DNA of 64,000 nucleotides from Planctomycetota bacterium (GCA_023954375.1 JAMLIC010000025.1:1-64000); one strand, 5' to 3'. Numbered from the stretch's first letter, positions 8,955 to 17,694 are shown. A program made the numbers and translations. Notes: generated by a model not told the origin, from the letters alone.

Positions 8955-9823
8955 GCCTCACCACGTCGCGCCCGCACGCCGCGTCCATGCTGCGCTTCCT
9001 CGAGCAGCGCAGCGAGCAGCTCGAGGTCTTCCACTCGGGCAACGCGCGCCTCGTCGTGCAGCAGTTCTGCGACTTCCTCGACCGCGACGACGTGCTGTCG
9101 TTCCTCTCGCAGACGCTGCAGCGGCGCGTGGACACGTCCCCGAAGGCGTGGCACGAGCGCGCGCTCCGCGAGGGGAGCGCGCCGCCGCTGCCCGAGGACC
9201 CGGCCGCCTGCATGGCCTTCCGCTACGCGACGCTCAAGCTCGTGCGCATGGACAAGCTCGACCTGCGCCACCTCGTGTCGAACGTGTTCCCGGGCAGCTA
9301 CCTCGACGAGAAGCTCATGCACTGGAAGCGGCTGATCGTGCACCCGTTCGGGGCCGACTGCCGCACGCTCGCGCGCGGGGTCACGGCGCGCCTGCCCGAG
9401 GGCGACTGGGTCGACCTGGCGGCGCTGCTCGACGAGTACCTCGACGGGCCGTTCGTCGCCGAGGGGTTCGGGCCGCGCGCGTGGAGCGACGCCGACGACG
9501 AGGCGGTCGAGGTGGCCGAGGCGGCGCGGCGCGCCGGGCGCACCCCCGACGAGCGGCCCGCGACGCCGGCGACCCCGGCGCCCCCGACGACCGCCGGGGG
9601 CGGCGACGCGCGCGCGGCGCTGGACGCGCTCGAGGCCGCCGTGCGCCAGACCGGCGAGGAGGCGCGCGGCGACCTGCTCCTCGACGTCGCCGCGCTGCGG
9701 CTCGAGCTCGAGCGCGGTCGGCGCGAGCGCGCGCGGATGGCGGCGAGGCTCGACGACGTGGCCGCGCGCGCCCCGGCCGCCCGCGAGGCGTGCGCGCGCG
9801 TGCGCGCAGCCATCGGGACCTGA
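8951..9823 (+). CDS. Conserved-looking hypothetical protein, 290 aa
   Basis: ATG 8951 overlaps the previous stop. The first 180 residues look like a soluble helical domain rich in Trp, Phe and Arg (for example SPKAWHERALREG and LMHWKRLIVHPFG). Then come an Ala/Pro/Thr linker and a C-terminal Ala/Arg/Glu helix that could form a coiled coil (about residues 215-285). There is no signal peptide or membrane helix. I do not recognise the family. It sits between the small Pro/Ala protein and the DUF2617-like gene, with one base before the latter's GTG, so the three are probably one transcript. Confidence 0.7.
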   Translation: MSLTTSRPHAASMLRFLEQRSEQLEVFHSGNARLVVQQFCDFLDRDDVLSFLSQTLQRRVDTSPKAWHERALREGSAPPLPEDPAACMAFRYATLKLVRMDKLDLRHLVSNVFPGSYLDEKLMHWKRLIVHPFGADCRTLARGVTARLPEGDWVDLAALLDEYLDGPFVAEGFGPRAWSDADDEAVEVAEAARRAGRTPDERPATPATPAPPTTAGGGDARAALDALEAAVRQTGEEARGDLLLDVAALRLELERGRRERARMAARLDDVAARAPAAREACARVRAAIGT

Positions 9824-9824
9824 G

Positions 9825-10433
9825 GTGGGCCTCGAGCTCCCCGACGAGCTCCGCGCCCGGCCGCAGGGCCCCCGCGCCGCCGACCACGCCCTGCAGCTCT
9901 ACGCGCGCGCCCTGCACCCGGAGCTCCTCGAGCTGGCCCGGTCGCGCCGGGTGGAGGGCGCCGGCTGGCGCGCGCGCGTCGGGCTCCTGCAGCACACCGG
10001 CCACCTGCTCGAGGTCGTCTTCCCGGGCGAGCCGGGGCGGCGCGGCGCGGGCCGGGCGATCGCCGAGGTCCTGGCGCCGGTCGCGCTCGAGCTGCCCCCG
10101 TCGGGGCGGGTCGACATCCGGCGCGTCGGGGCGTCCGCGTCGGGGCTGATCGACGAGGACTGCGGCGTGGCCTACACCTGCAGCTGGTCGTTCGAGCGCG
10201 TGCCCGAGGCCGACTACCCGCGGCTGCACGCCCACGTCCTCGAGGGCGGCCCGGCCGCGCGCGGCGAGCGCCTGCTCGTGAACCGCGGCCATCCCGAGAA
10301 CGACGACCCGGCGCCCTTCTCGGCCCTCGAGCTCGCCGTCGATCCCGACGAGGGGCGGCTCGAGACGTTCGTCGTGCACGCGTTCCCCGCCGACCGCGCC
10401 TTCCTGTTCGTGCACAGCGTCGTCCGGGTCTGA
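9825..10433 (+). CDS. DUF2617-like protein
   Basis: The 202-residue protein starts at GTG 9825, one base after the preceding TGA. The N-terminal DHALQLYARALHPELLELAR segment, the central GVAYTCSWSFERVPEADY and the C-terminal LETFVVHAFPADRAFLFVHS pattern match my recollection of the DUF2617 family, found mainly in Planctomycetota and Actinobacteria. The function of that family is unknown. It appears cytosolic. It closes the 7603-10433 gene run and is followed by two short GC hairpins. Confidence 0.65.
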   Translation: MGLELPDELRARPQGPRAADHALQLYARALHPELLELARSRRVEGAGWRARVGLLQHTGHLLEVVFPGEPGRRGAGRAIAEVLAPVALELPPSGRVDIRRVGASASGLIDEDCGVAYTCSWSFERVPEADYPRLHAHVLEGGPAARGERLLVNRGHPENDDPAPFSALELAVDPDEGRLETFVVHAFPADRAFLFVHSVVRV

Positions 10434-10460
10434 CGGGCGCGGCGAGGGAACGAGAGACAC

Positions 10461-10505
10461 CGGGACGTCGTCCCGCCGCCTCCGCCCGCCGGGCAGGTCC
10501 TGCCC
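10461..10505 (+). terminator. Two short GC hairpins after the 9825 gene
   Basis: CGGGAC-GTC-GTCCCG (10461-10475) and GGGCAG-GTC-CTGCCC (10491-10505) are perfect six-base stems with three-base loops, 28 and 58 bases after the stop. No U tract follows, so terminator activity is only plausible. Confidence 0.4.
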
Positions 10506-10611
10506 GCTCGCCCCGGCGGGCCGGCCCTGAACCGTATCGGGCATTACAGGCGCTGAGCTTACGTCCGGCCCGCGGCGTGTTCAGGGACCTCCTCACGAGG
10601 AGGAGGGAGCC

Positions 10612-12270
10612 ATGGGCGCAACGAAGCAGGTGGTGGGGGTCGTCGGGATGGTCGCGGCCGCGGTGGTGGCCGCGGGCTGCAACGGGGGCGCGTCGGGCGG
10701 GCGCGGTCAGGCGGTCGCCGCGGTCGGGAGCACGGTGCTCGCCGGGAGCCTGGTCGAGCCGCGGACCGGCCACCAGGCGGTCGCGGTCGACGACGGCAAC
10801 GCCGTGCTGCTCGTCGGCGGCGAGACGCTCGGCAGCCCGGCGACCGCGACCGCCGAGCTGTGGCGCGCGGGCCGGAGCGTGCCGCTGCCCGGCGCGATGA
10901 CCACCGGGCGCGTCGGGCACCGCGCGGTGCGCCTGCCGTCGGGCGAGGTCTGGATCCTCGGCGGCCGCGACGCGCGGGGCGAGGCGCTGCGCACGACCGA
11001 GCTCTACGACCCGGCGCGGCGGGCGTTCCGCCGCGGCCCCGACCTGGTCGCGCCCCGCGACGAGGCCGCGCTGGGCCTCGGCGACGGCGAGGTCGTCGTG
11101 GCGTTCGGGCGCCAGGAGGGCAGCATCGAGGTGTGGCCGCTGGACCTCTCCGCGCCGCGCGTCCTGCGGCCGCAGGTGCCGTCGGGTCGGCGCGGCGCGC
11201 GGGCGCTCGTCCACGGCGGCGGCGAGGTCTACATCGCGGGCGGCCTGGACGACGACGACCGGCCGGCCGCCCCGCTGTGGGTCGACCTCACGAGCGGCGC
11301 CGCGCGCGAGGCGGCCGGCCGGCGGACCGAGCAGGGCGAGGTGCAGCACGTCGAGGGCGGGACGGCGGTCGTGGCGAGCCTCGACGGCGTGACGGTCGGC
11401 GGCTACGTGCTCGGCGGGGCGCTCGGCCGCGAGCCCTTCCGCCGCGTGCAGGTCGTGCGCCCCGACGACGCCGAGCTGACGACGCTGCCGCGGCTGGCCC
11501 TGGCGTTCGCCCGCGAGCGCGCGGCCGTGGTCCCCCTCGCCCGCGGGGTCCTCGTCGCGGGCGGCCTCGCCGGCCCGAACGTCGTCGGCGACGTCGAGGT
11601 GCTCACGACCGACGGCCCCGGCGCGGCCCCCGCCCTGACGATCGCCCGCTTCGACGCCGAGGGCACGGCGCTGGCCGACGGCACGGTCCTGATCAGCGGC
11701 GGCCGCGGCCGCGACGGGCTGCCCGTGGGGGTGACCGAGCTGATCGTGCCGGCCGGCGCGGCCGCCCCGGACGCGGCGGCGCTCTTCGCCCAGGCGCGCG
11801 CCGAGCAGGAGGCCTTCGACCGGCTCGTGGCCGAGCGGGACGCCGCGGTCGCCGACGTGCAGCGCCTCACGGCCGAGCTGACCACGACGCGCGCCGCCCT
11901 CGACGCCGCGACGCAGCGGGTGCGCGACCTCGAGGCCCAGCTGGCGCTGGCGCAGGCCCAGGCCGCGACCCTGGCGGCGCAGCTCGACCAGGCCCGCCTG
12001 CAGGCGGCCGCCCTCCAGGCGCAGCAGGCGCAGCTCCAGCAGCAGCTCGCCCAGGAGCAGGCGCGGGCCGGCCAGCTCGCGCAGCAGGCGGCGCAGGCGC
12101 AGCAGCAGGCGGCGCAGGCGCAGCAGCAGGCGGCGCAGGCGCAGCAGCAGCTCGCCGCGCAGCAGCAGGCGGCCGCGCCGACCACGCAGACCCAGACGCG
12201 GCTCGTGGCCTCGACCACGGGCATGCAGGTCGGCGCCGTGACCTGGCTCGGGACGCGCCCGGGCCCCTGA
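10612..12270 (+). CDS. Kelch-repeat lipoprotein with Gln/Ala coiled-coil tail
   Basis: The 552-residue protein begins at ATG 10612 after a strong GAGGAGGAGGGAG ribosome site. A lipoprotein signal ends in VAAGC (Cys about residue 23). Residues about 45-385 hold kelch-like blades recognisable by GHQAVAVDDGNAVLLVGG, GHRAVRLPSGEVWILGG and VEVLTTDGPG-type elements, predicting a beta-propeller. From about 390 to 525 the chain is an uninterrupted Ala/Gln/Leu/Glu coiled coil ending in near-identical 7-residue QAAQAQQ repeats encoded by 21-base DNA repeats near 12090-12150. It is probably anchored in the outer or inner membrane and exposed to the periplasm; its ligand is unknown. It is followed by a clear GC-hairpin terminator. 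Confidence 0.8.
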   Translation: MGATKQVVGVVGMVAAAVVAAGCNGGASGGRGQAVAAVGSTVLAGSLVEPRTGHQAVAVDDGNAVLLVGGETLGSPATATAELWRAGRSVPLPGAMTTGRVGHRAVRLPSGEVWILGGRDARGEALRTTELYDPARRAFRRGPDLVAPRDEAALGLGDGEVVVAFGRQEGSIEVWPLDLSAPRVLRPQVPSGRRGARALVHGGGEVYIAGGLDDDDRPAAPLWVDLTSGAAREAAGRRTEQGEVQHVEGGTAVVASLDGVTVGGYVLGGALGREPFRRVQVVRPDDAELTTLPRLALAFARERAAVVPLARGVLVAGGLAGPNVVGDVEVLTTDGPGAAPALTIARFDAEGTALADGTVLISGGRGRDGLPVGVTELIVPAGAAAPDAAALFAQARAEQEAFDRLVAERDAAVADVQRLTAELTTTRAALDAATQRVRDLEAQLALAQAQAATLAAQLDQARLQAAALQAQQAQLQQQLAQEQARAGQLAQQAAQAQQQAAQAQQQAAQAQQQLAAQQQAAAPTTQTQTRLVASTTGMQVGAVTWLGTRPGP

Positions 12271-12298
12271 CGCGCTCGAACTCACCCTCCCGGGGCCT

Positions 12299-12325
12299 GC
12301 CCGCCCGGCGCGTCGCCGGGCGGGC
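12299..12325 (+). terminator. Strong GC hairpin, probable terminator
   Basis: A perfect 12-base stem (GCCCGCCCGGCG with CGCCGGGCGGGC) and a CGT loop lie 28 bases after the kelch stop, followed by GGGCCTCTCTCGTT. The pyrimidine-rich trail supports intrinsic termination. Confidence 0.7.
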
Positions 12326-12376
12326 GGGCCTCTCTCGTTCCGGAGCGCCCCTGCCGATAGGACGAGGGGAGGTCCC

Positions 12377-13618
12377 ATGCTCGCGTCCCGGCTCTCGCTC
12401 GCCCTCGCCCTCGCGCTCCTCGGCGGCTGCGTCCAGCCCCCACCGCGCCGGACCGCCGCCCACGCGCCACGGGCGGTCGAGAAGAAGGACTACGACCGCG
12501 AGCTGCCGCCCGGCGCGCACGCCCTGCGGCGGATCACCGACCCGGCGCAGCTCCCCGACTTCACGGCCGCGTTCGGGCGCGACCGGGCGGCGCTGCGGCG
12601 GGCCGTCGACCGGAGCCTGGCCTACCTGGGCAAGCCGTCGTCGCGGCGCTTCTACCCGGTGGGCGGGATCGAGCACGAGCAGGTCGTCGCGGGCCTGGTG
12701 GCGTTCCGGGCGCTGCTCGACTCCGACCACGACGCGGCCGCGCTCGCGGCCGAGGTCCGCCGGCGCTTCGCCGTCTACACGACCGTGGGCTGCGACGACC
12801 GCGGCACGGTCCTGTTCACGGGCTACTACACGCCGATCTTCGAGGCGTCGCGTCGGCGCGGGGGCGAGTTCCGCCACCCGCTCCACCGCCTGCCGCCCGA
12901 CCACGTGAAGGACCCGATCACGGGGGCGACGCTGGGGCGCCGCCGCGCCGACGGCACGGTCGACCGGAGCTACCCCGACCGGGCGGCGCTCCTCGCCGCG
13001 GGCGCGCTCGACGGGCTCGAGCTCGTGTGGCTGCGCGACCCGTTCGAGGCCTACGTGGCCGGCGTCCAGGGGTCGGCCTTCCTGCGCCTCGAGGACGGGA
13101 CGCGCCTCGAGGTCGGCTACGCCGGCAACAACGGCCACGAGTACGCCTCGATCGGCGCCGCGCTCGTCCGCGACGGCAAGCTGCGCAAGGACCAGCTCAA
13201 CCTGCGCAGCATGATCGCCCACTTCCGCGCCCACCCGGCCGACTTCGAGCGCTACGCGGCCGAGAACCGCCGCTACGTGTTCTTCCAGGAGTCGAGCGGC
13301 GGCCCTTACGGCTGCCTGAACGAGCGCGTGGAGGCGATGGCCTCGATCGCCACCGACAAGGCGATCTTCCCGCGCGGCGCGCTGTGCCTCGTCGACGCCG
13401 ACCTCCCGGGCGAGGGCGGGCGCGGGACGGAGCGGGTGCGCGCCTTCGTCCTCGACCAGGACGCGGGGGGCGCGATCCGGGCGCCCGGCCGCTGCGACGT
13501 CTACATGGGCGTGGGCGAGGACGCCGGCGCGCGGGCCGGGCGCACCCTCTCCGAGGGGCGGCTCTACTACCTGGTGCTCGACGAGCCCGGGACCGTGCCG
13601 GCCTCGTTCGGCCGCTGA
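12377..13618 (+). CDS. mltA: MltA-family membrane-bound lytic murein transglycosylase A
   Basis: The 413-residue lipoprotein has a signal ending LLGGC (Cys about residue 18). The MltA domain carries the family hallmark GYYTP near residue 150 and a YAGNNGHEYASIG segment. The 3D domain near residues 355-380 has DQDAGGAI and DVYMG; its conserved Asp residues include the catalytic acid in this family. It cleaves the beta-1,4 MurNAc-GlcNAc bond of peptidoglycan, forming 1,6-anhydroMurNAc, from the periplasmic side. Length is close to the family norm. It has a GAGGGGAGG ribosome site and stands between two hairpin elements, so it is probably transcribed alone. Together with the mre operon it shows an active peptidoglycan sacculus. 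Confidence 0.88.
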   Translation: MLASRLSLALALALLGGCVQPPPRRTAAHAPRAVEKKDYDRELPPGAHALRRITDPAQLPDFTAAFGRDRAALRRAVDRSLAYLGKPSSRRFYPVGGIEHEQVVAGLVAFRALLDSDHDAAALAAEVRRRFAVYTTVGCDDRGTVLFTGYYTPIFEASRRRGGEFRHPLHRLPPDHVKDPITGATLGRRRADGTVDRSYPDRAALLAAGALDGLELVWLRDPFEAYVAGVQGSAFLRLEDGTRLEVGYAGNNGHEYASIGAALVRDGKLRKDQLNLRSMIAHFRAHPADFERYAAENRRYVFFQESSGGPYGCLNERVEAMASIATDKAIFPRGALCLVDADLPGEGGRGTERVRAFVLDQDAGGAIRAPGRCDVYMGVGEDAGARAGRTLSEGRLYYLVLDEPGTVPASFGR

Positions 13619-13649
13619 CCGCCGGGGGTGGGACACGCCCGACCCGGCG

Positions 13650-13690
13650 GGCGCGGCGCGCGCGTCCGGGCATGGGCTTCGCGCCGCGCC
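13650..13690 (+). promoter_or_regulatory. Hairpin immediately before the flavoprotein start
   Basis: GGCGCGGCGCG (13650-13660) pairs perfectly with CGCGCCGCGCC (13680-13690) around a 19-base loop. The right arm ends four bases before ATG 13695, where a ribosome site would be expected; no clear one is visible. It could be a translational control element or a terminator of mltA. Confidence 0.4.
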
Positions 13691-13694
13691 AGGC

Positions 13695-14594
13695 ATGCTC
13701 GACGTGGTGATCGTGGGCGGCGGGCCGGCGGGGCTCAGCGCGGCGCTCGTGCTCGGGCGCTGCCGCCGGCGCGTCGTGGTGCTCGACGCGGGGCGGCCGC
13801 GCAACGCGACCAGCCACGCCCTGCACGGGTTCCTCACCCGCGACGGCGTGCCGCCGCTCGAGCTGCTGACGATCGCCCGCGAGCAGCTCCGCCCCTACGC
13901 CGTCGAGCTGGTCGACGCGCAGGTCGCCGCGGCGCGGCGCCACGAGGGGGGCGGGTTCGAGGTGGAGCTCGACGACGCCTCGCGCCTGTTCGCGCGGCGC
14001 CTGCTCCTGGCGACCGGCGTCACCGACCGCCTGCCCGAGGTCGAGGGGTTCGGCCCGCTCTACGGCAAGAGCGCGCACCACTGCCCCTTCTGCGACGGGT
14101 GGGAGTGGCGCGACCAGCCGCTCGTCGCCTACGCCCGCGGCCCGGGCGCGGCCGACTTCGCGCTCCTCCTCACCTCGTGGAGCCGCGACGTCCTCCTGTG
14201 CACCGACGACGGCGAGGGGCCGCCGCCCGACGACGCGGCGCGGCTGGCCAGGGCCGGCGTGGCGCTGCGCGTCGACCGCGTCGCGCGCCTCGACGGCCAT
14301 CGCGGCCGCCTCGAGCGCGTCGTCTTCGCCCGGGGCGACGCCGTCGCGCGCCGGGCGCTGTTCTTCCACCTCGGGACCGGCTCGACGGGCGACCTGGCCG
14401 CGCAGCTCGGCTGCCGCTGCGACGACGAGGTCGGCGTGCACACCGGCCCGCGCGAGGAGACCTCGGAGCCCGGGGTGTGGGTGGCGGGCGACGCGTCGAA
14501 GGACGTCCTCCTGGCGATCGTGGCCGCGGCGGAGGGCGCGAAGGCCGCCGTCGACATCCACCGGTCGCTCCTGCGCGAGGACTCGCCGGGGTGA
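13695..14594 (+). CDS. Thioredoxin-reductase-like FAD flavoprotein
   Basis: The 299-residue protein starts with the FAD-binding VVIVGGGPAGLSAAL (residues about 4-18) and has the redox pair CPFC near residue 129 followed by DGWEW, and a C-terminal FAD contact GVWVAGDAS near 265. The order and size match thioredoxin reductase-type proteins. The expected GxGxxA NADPH-binding segment after the CxxC is replaced by YARGPGAADFALLL, so NADPH use is doubtful; similar single-domain proteins are annotated as NAD(P)/FAD-dependent oxidoreductases and may be bacillithiol- or ferredoxin-linked, or act on small disulfides as in gliotoxin-type dithiol oxidases. No thioredoxin gene is adjacent. It runs toward the minus-strand gene ending at 14601. 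Confidence 0.75.
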   Translation: MLDVVIVGGGPAGLSAALVLGRCRRRVVVLDAGRPRNATSHALHGFLTRDGVPPLELLTIAREQLRPYAVELVDAQVAAARRHEGGGFEVELDDASRLFARRLLLATGVTDRLPEVEGFGPLYGKSAHHCPFCDGWEWRDQPLVAYARGPGAADFALLLTSWSRDVLLCTDDGEGPPPDDAARLARAGVALRVDRVARLDGHRGRLERVVFARGDAVARRALFFHLGTGSTGDLAAQLGCRCDDEVGVHTGPREETSEPGVWVAGDASKDVLLAIVAAAEGAKAAVDIHRSLLREDSPG

Positions 14595-14600
14595 CGGGCC

Positions 14601-16157
14601 CTACTTCTTCATCACCCGCGAGAAGCCGCCCAGGTCGCGCTCGAAGGCGTCGCGCGCGCGAGCGAGCAGGGTCCAGAGCTCCTCGCGGGCCTTCTCGCCC
14701 GGCAGGAGCTTCTGGTTGGCGATGCGGAAGCCCAGCCGGATCAGGAGGCTGTTCAGCACCTCGACCTGCCCGGAGAGGGCGAGGGTCGCCGGTCCGTCCG
14801 CCTCGCGCTGGCGGGCCCGCAGCCCGAAGGTCGCGCCGCGGCCGCCGTCCCCGCGGCAGATCGCGGTGAAGAACTCGGTCGTGAGCTCGGCGAGGTTGCT
14901 CGGCAGGACGATGTCGATCGCCCACGAGGGGAGGAAGCCGAAGGCGTTGCCGCTCACGACGACCTGCGGGACCCGCGTGAGCCGGCCGGTGAGGTCGGCG
15001 CCGTCGGGGCGGCGCTCGTAGAGGCCGTCGACCTCGAGCCCGCGCACGTCGGTGAGGATCCCGTTCATGTTGAAGCGCAGGTCGGCGACGCCGCGCACCT
15101 CGACCGGGGCGCCCTCCGGCGCCGCGGGCGCGTCGAGGACGACCTGCCCGTCGCGCCCGACGGGCAGGAGGCGCCCGTCGGCCACGAAGCCCTCGAGCGT
15201 GAGCGCCAGGGCGCCCGTGTCGAGCGACATGCGCGCGATCTGGCGGCCCTCGGCGTCGACCCAGCGCACGCGCGCGTCGAGGAGCGGGCCCATGCCGGCC
15301 AGGAACCCGGAGAGCGCGGGGTAGCGGGCCTCCATCAGGTCCGGGCGCAGCCGCCCGGACAGCCGGAGCTGCTGGTAGGCGCCGGTCCCCTTGAAGTCGA
15401 GCACGAGGACGTCGTCGAAGCGCGCGACCTCGAGCAGCACCTCGGCCAGGTGCGGGAAGGACTCCCACAGCACGGCCACGACCTCGACGTCCTCGGGGCG
15501 CAGGCCGGGATGGGTCTCGACGACGCGCAGGCGCGTGGACGTCGCGGGCCGGGCGCCCGGGTCGAGCGCGCCCGCCCGCGGGTCGCCGCTGGCGAGGAGG
15601 CGGGCCGCCTCGGCCAGCCCCTCGGTGATCTGGTCCCAGCCGACCGGGCCGACGCCGAGGCCGACCTCGAGCTGGGTCACGAAGTTCTTGCCGCGCTGGC
15701 GCGTGCCGACCAGCGCCAGGAGGTCGCCCGTGCGCGCGCCGAGCGGGCCGCCCGGGTCGATCGTGTGCGTCGACGCGGTGACGGCCGCCGGCGCCAGGCG
15801 CACCGCGTAGGCCGCGCCCTCGCGCTGGCCGACGAGCCGCACCCGCCGCCACTCGCCCTCGCGCAGGGGCAGCATGCCGTGGAGGCCCTCGAGGTCGAGG
15901 TCGCCGAGCGAGGACCGCACCTGCCGCACGAAGCGCGCCGCGCCGTCGTCGAGGCGCAGGTCGTGGAGCACGCAGCGCAGCGTGTCGAGCCCGAGGCCCA
16001 GGCGCTCGACCGCGAGGTCGGGGTCGCCGGCCCCGGCGAGCTGGACGAGCGGCGCCCAGCCGCGGCCCCACACGAGCCGCGGGACGCCCGCCGCCGCCAC
16101 CCCGCAGGTGACGACCAGGAGCGCGAGCAGGGCGACGAGGCGGGGCGTGCGCCGCAT
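14601..16157 (-). CDS. Exported hypothetical protein, 518 aa
   Basis: ATG 16155-16157 follows a perfect GGAGGT ribosome site. An N-terminal hydrophobic segment (residues about 8-24) is a signal peptide or membrane anchor. The remainder is a long mixed alpha/beta chain with no Cys cluster or catalytic motif I can name; segments such as VLDFKGTGAYQQLRLSGRL and VSGNAFGFLPSWAIDIVLPS look conserved. The style (periplasmic, beta-rich, mentions of large hydrophobic strands) resembles DUF-type AsmA-like or lipid-transfer proteins, but I would not assign it. It ends seven bases from the convergent flavoprotein stop. Confidence 0.75.
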   Translation of the reverse strand: MRRTPRLVALLALLVVTCGVAAAGVPRLVWGRGWAPLVQLAGAGDPDLAVERLGLGLDTLRCVLHDLRLDDGAARFVRQVRSSLGDLDLEGLHGMLPLREGEWRRVRLVGQREGAAYAVRLAPAAVTASTHTIDPGGPLGARTGDLLALVGTRQRGKNFVTQLEVGLGVGPVGWDQITEGLAEAARLLASGDPRAGALDPGARPATSTRLRVVETHPGLRPEDVEVVAVLWESFPHLAEVLLEVARFDDVLVLDFKGTGAYQQLRLSGRLRPDLMEARYPALSGFLAGMGPLLDARVRWVDAEGRQIARMSLDTGALALTLEGFVADGRLLPVGRDGQVVLDAPAAPEGAPVEVRGVADLRFNMNGILTDVRGLEVDGLYERRPDGADLTGRLTRVPQVVVSGNAFGFLPSWAIDIVLPSNLAELTTEFFTAICRGDGGRGATFGLRARQREADGPATLALSGQVEVLNSLLIRLGFRIANQKLLPGEKAREELWTLLARARDAFERDLGGFSRVMKK

Positions 16158-16275
16158 GGCGACCTCCGGTGCGTGAGGTCGAGCATACGGAACGCCCCGC
16201 ACGAGGCCAAGGGCGTGCCCCTGCCGCACACCCGGACGCCTGGCGGCGCTCGTCGCGTCATGTGACGAGTAGAAG

Positions 16276-16349
16276 ACGGTCACCGAGAGCACCGAGGACA
16301 CAACAGCCCTCGGTGTCCTCGGTGCAACCTCGGCGTCCTCGGTGACCGT
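16276..16349. repeat. Nested inverted repeat with CACCGAGGA motifs
   Basis: Outer arms ACGGTCACCGAG (16276-16287) and CTCGGTGACCGT (16338-16349) are perfect complements. Inner arms GCACCGAGGACAC (16289-16301) and GTGTCCTCGGTGC (16313-16325) are perfect 13-mers around an 11-base loop. The motif TCCTCGGTG also recurs directly at 16334-16343 (as GTCCTCGGTG). It lies in the gap between two minus-strand genes, just after the 16407 stop, and is lower in GC than the surroundings. It looks like a small non-autonomous palindromic element or a terminator. Confidence 0.75.
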
Positions 16350-16406
16350 TCTCGCTCTCATCAACCGGTGCCCGCCGTGAGTCCCGAGAGACCTACGCCG
16401 TCACCG

Positions 16407-17519
16407 TCACTCCCCCGCCCGCTTCATCGCCTCCAGCCGCTGCTTCAGCGACTCCGCCTCGTGCGCCCCCTGCTCCACGGCGGCGCGGGCGGCGGCGAGC
16501 GCCTGCTCCGCCGCGGCGAGCGCCTCGCGCGCGCGGGCCTGCGCGGCCTGGGCCTCGGCGCGCACCTGCGGGCCGGTCGCCTCGAGGCGCGCCAGCTCGT
16601 CGACGGCCGCCCGCACCTGATCGGCCGCGCGGAGGGCGCGGTCGAGCTCCGCCTCGCGGGCGATCAGGTCGTGCTGCAGGGCGAGCAGCTGCGCCTGGGC
16701 GCGCTCGTCGCCCGCCCCGGCGGCGCCGAAGAGCGCGAGGTTGCGCCGCGCGCGCTCGACCCGCTCCCGCGCCGCCTGCACGTCCGCCTCGCGCGCCTGG
16801 AGCGTGCGCTCCGCGCCCGCCTTCTCCGCGGCGAGGTTGGCCAGCGCGCGCTCCACCTTGCGCAGCCCCGCGTCCGCGTCGCTCACGCCCCGGCGCGCCG
16901 GGTCGAGCGCCCGCTCGGCGCGTCGCACCTCGACCCGGCGCTGCTTCAGCCCCTCCTCCGTGGCCTCGAGCTGCTGCACGAGCTCGACCTGCTCGCGGCG
17001 CACCCAGCGCCCGCGGTGCCGCACGAACCCGCGCGCCGGGTAGTACTCCTCCGGCGGGACCCAGCGCCCGTCGACGAGGTGGTAGTCGAGCCGCGCGGCG
17101 AGCAGCCCGGCCGCGGCGCGCCGCGCGAGCTCCGCCTCGGGCGCGGGGGCCTCGGCCTCGTCCTCGTCGGGCCGCGGCGCGAGGACCTCGAGGAGCAGCG
17201 CCGCGGCGTCGCGCTCGAGCCGGTGCTCGATGCAGAACTCCGCCAGCGCCACGCGCCCCGCGAGGTCGTCGGGCGCGAGCGCCGCGCGCCGGCGCAGGAG
17301 CTCCTGCTCCGGCGTCTCCTCGATGATCACCCGCACGACGTCCGCCCCGTCGACGACGATGCTCCCGAGCCGCGTCCGCACCTCGAGCCTCTTCTTGTCG
17401 TCCGACCAGGTGACCTCGCCCTGGAGCTTGCGCCCATCGCGCAGGATGACCGTGTCGGCGCGCGCCGGCGCGGCGAGGGCCAGCACGGCCAGCAACAGGA
17501 CCATCGCGGGCTTCGACAT
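16407..17519 (-). CDS. Exported coiled-coil protein, 370 aa
   Basis: ATG 17517-17519 follows a CAGGAGGA ribosome site. A clear signal peptide ends in APARA (residue about 21). Residues 22-70 form a short beta domain (DTVILRDGRKLQGEV ... VVVDGADVVRV-like) of the kind seen at the N-terminus of many planctomycete exported proteins. Residues about 130-160 have aromatic YHLVDGRWVPPEEYYPARG, and residues about 170-365 are a long Ala/Arg/Glu coiled coil. It is likely periplasmic and structural or scaffolding; no enzyme motif is seen. It is transcribed divergently from the tandem kinase gene. Confidence 0.75.
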   Translation of the reverse strand: MSKPAMVLLLAVLALAAPARADTVILRDGRKLQGEVTWSDDKKRLEVRTRLGSIVVDGADVVRVIIEETPEQELLRRRAALAPDDLAGRVALAEFCIEHRLERDAAALLLEVLAPRPDEDEAEAPAPEAELARRAAAGLLAARLDYHLVDGRWVPPEEYYPARGFVRHRGRWVRREQVELVQQLEATEEGLKQRRVEVRRAERALDPARRGVSDADAGLRKVERALANLAAEKAGAERTLQAREADVQAARERVERARRNLALFGAAGAGDERAQAQLLALQHDLIAREAELDRALRAADQVRAAVDELARLEATGPQVRAEAQAAQARAREALAAAEQALAAARAAVEQGAHEAESLKQRLEAMKRAGE

Positions 17520-17555
17520 CGCGTCCTCCTGGGGTGGCATCTTCCCCATCACGAC

Positions 17556-17600
17556 CGCCAGCGGTAGGGGTTCCCCCCGTGGAACCCCGGCCCGCTGGCG
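17556..17600. promoter_or_regulatory. Two-tier hairpin in the divergent promoter region
   Basis: CGCCAGCG (17556-17563) pairs with CGCTGGCG (17593-17600), and within it GGGGTTCC (17567-17574) pairs with GGAACCCC (17581-17588), with small bulges between. It stands between two divergent starts (17519 and 17695), so it is not a terminator of either; an operator or leader structure is possible. Confidence 0.5.
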
Positions 17601-17694
17601 ACCTGGCCTGGCCCGCCCGGAGCGCCTATCCTCAAGCCCGAGCGCGCGCCGCGTCGGCCCGGGGGGCCCGCGGCGCGCCCCGAGGGGGCCGTGA

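Noticed and set aside
14601..16157. Assignment of the exported protein as an AsmA-family protein
   Set aside because: Only a vague resemblance in style and anchor; no diagnostic motif seen.
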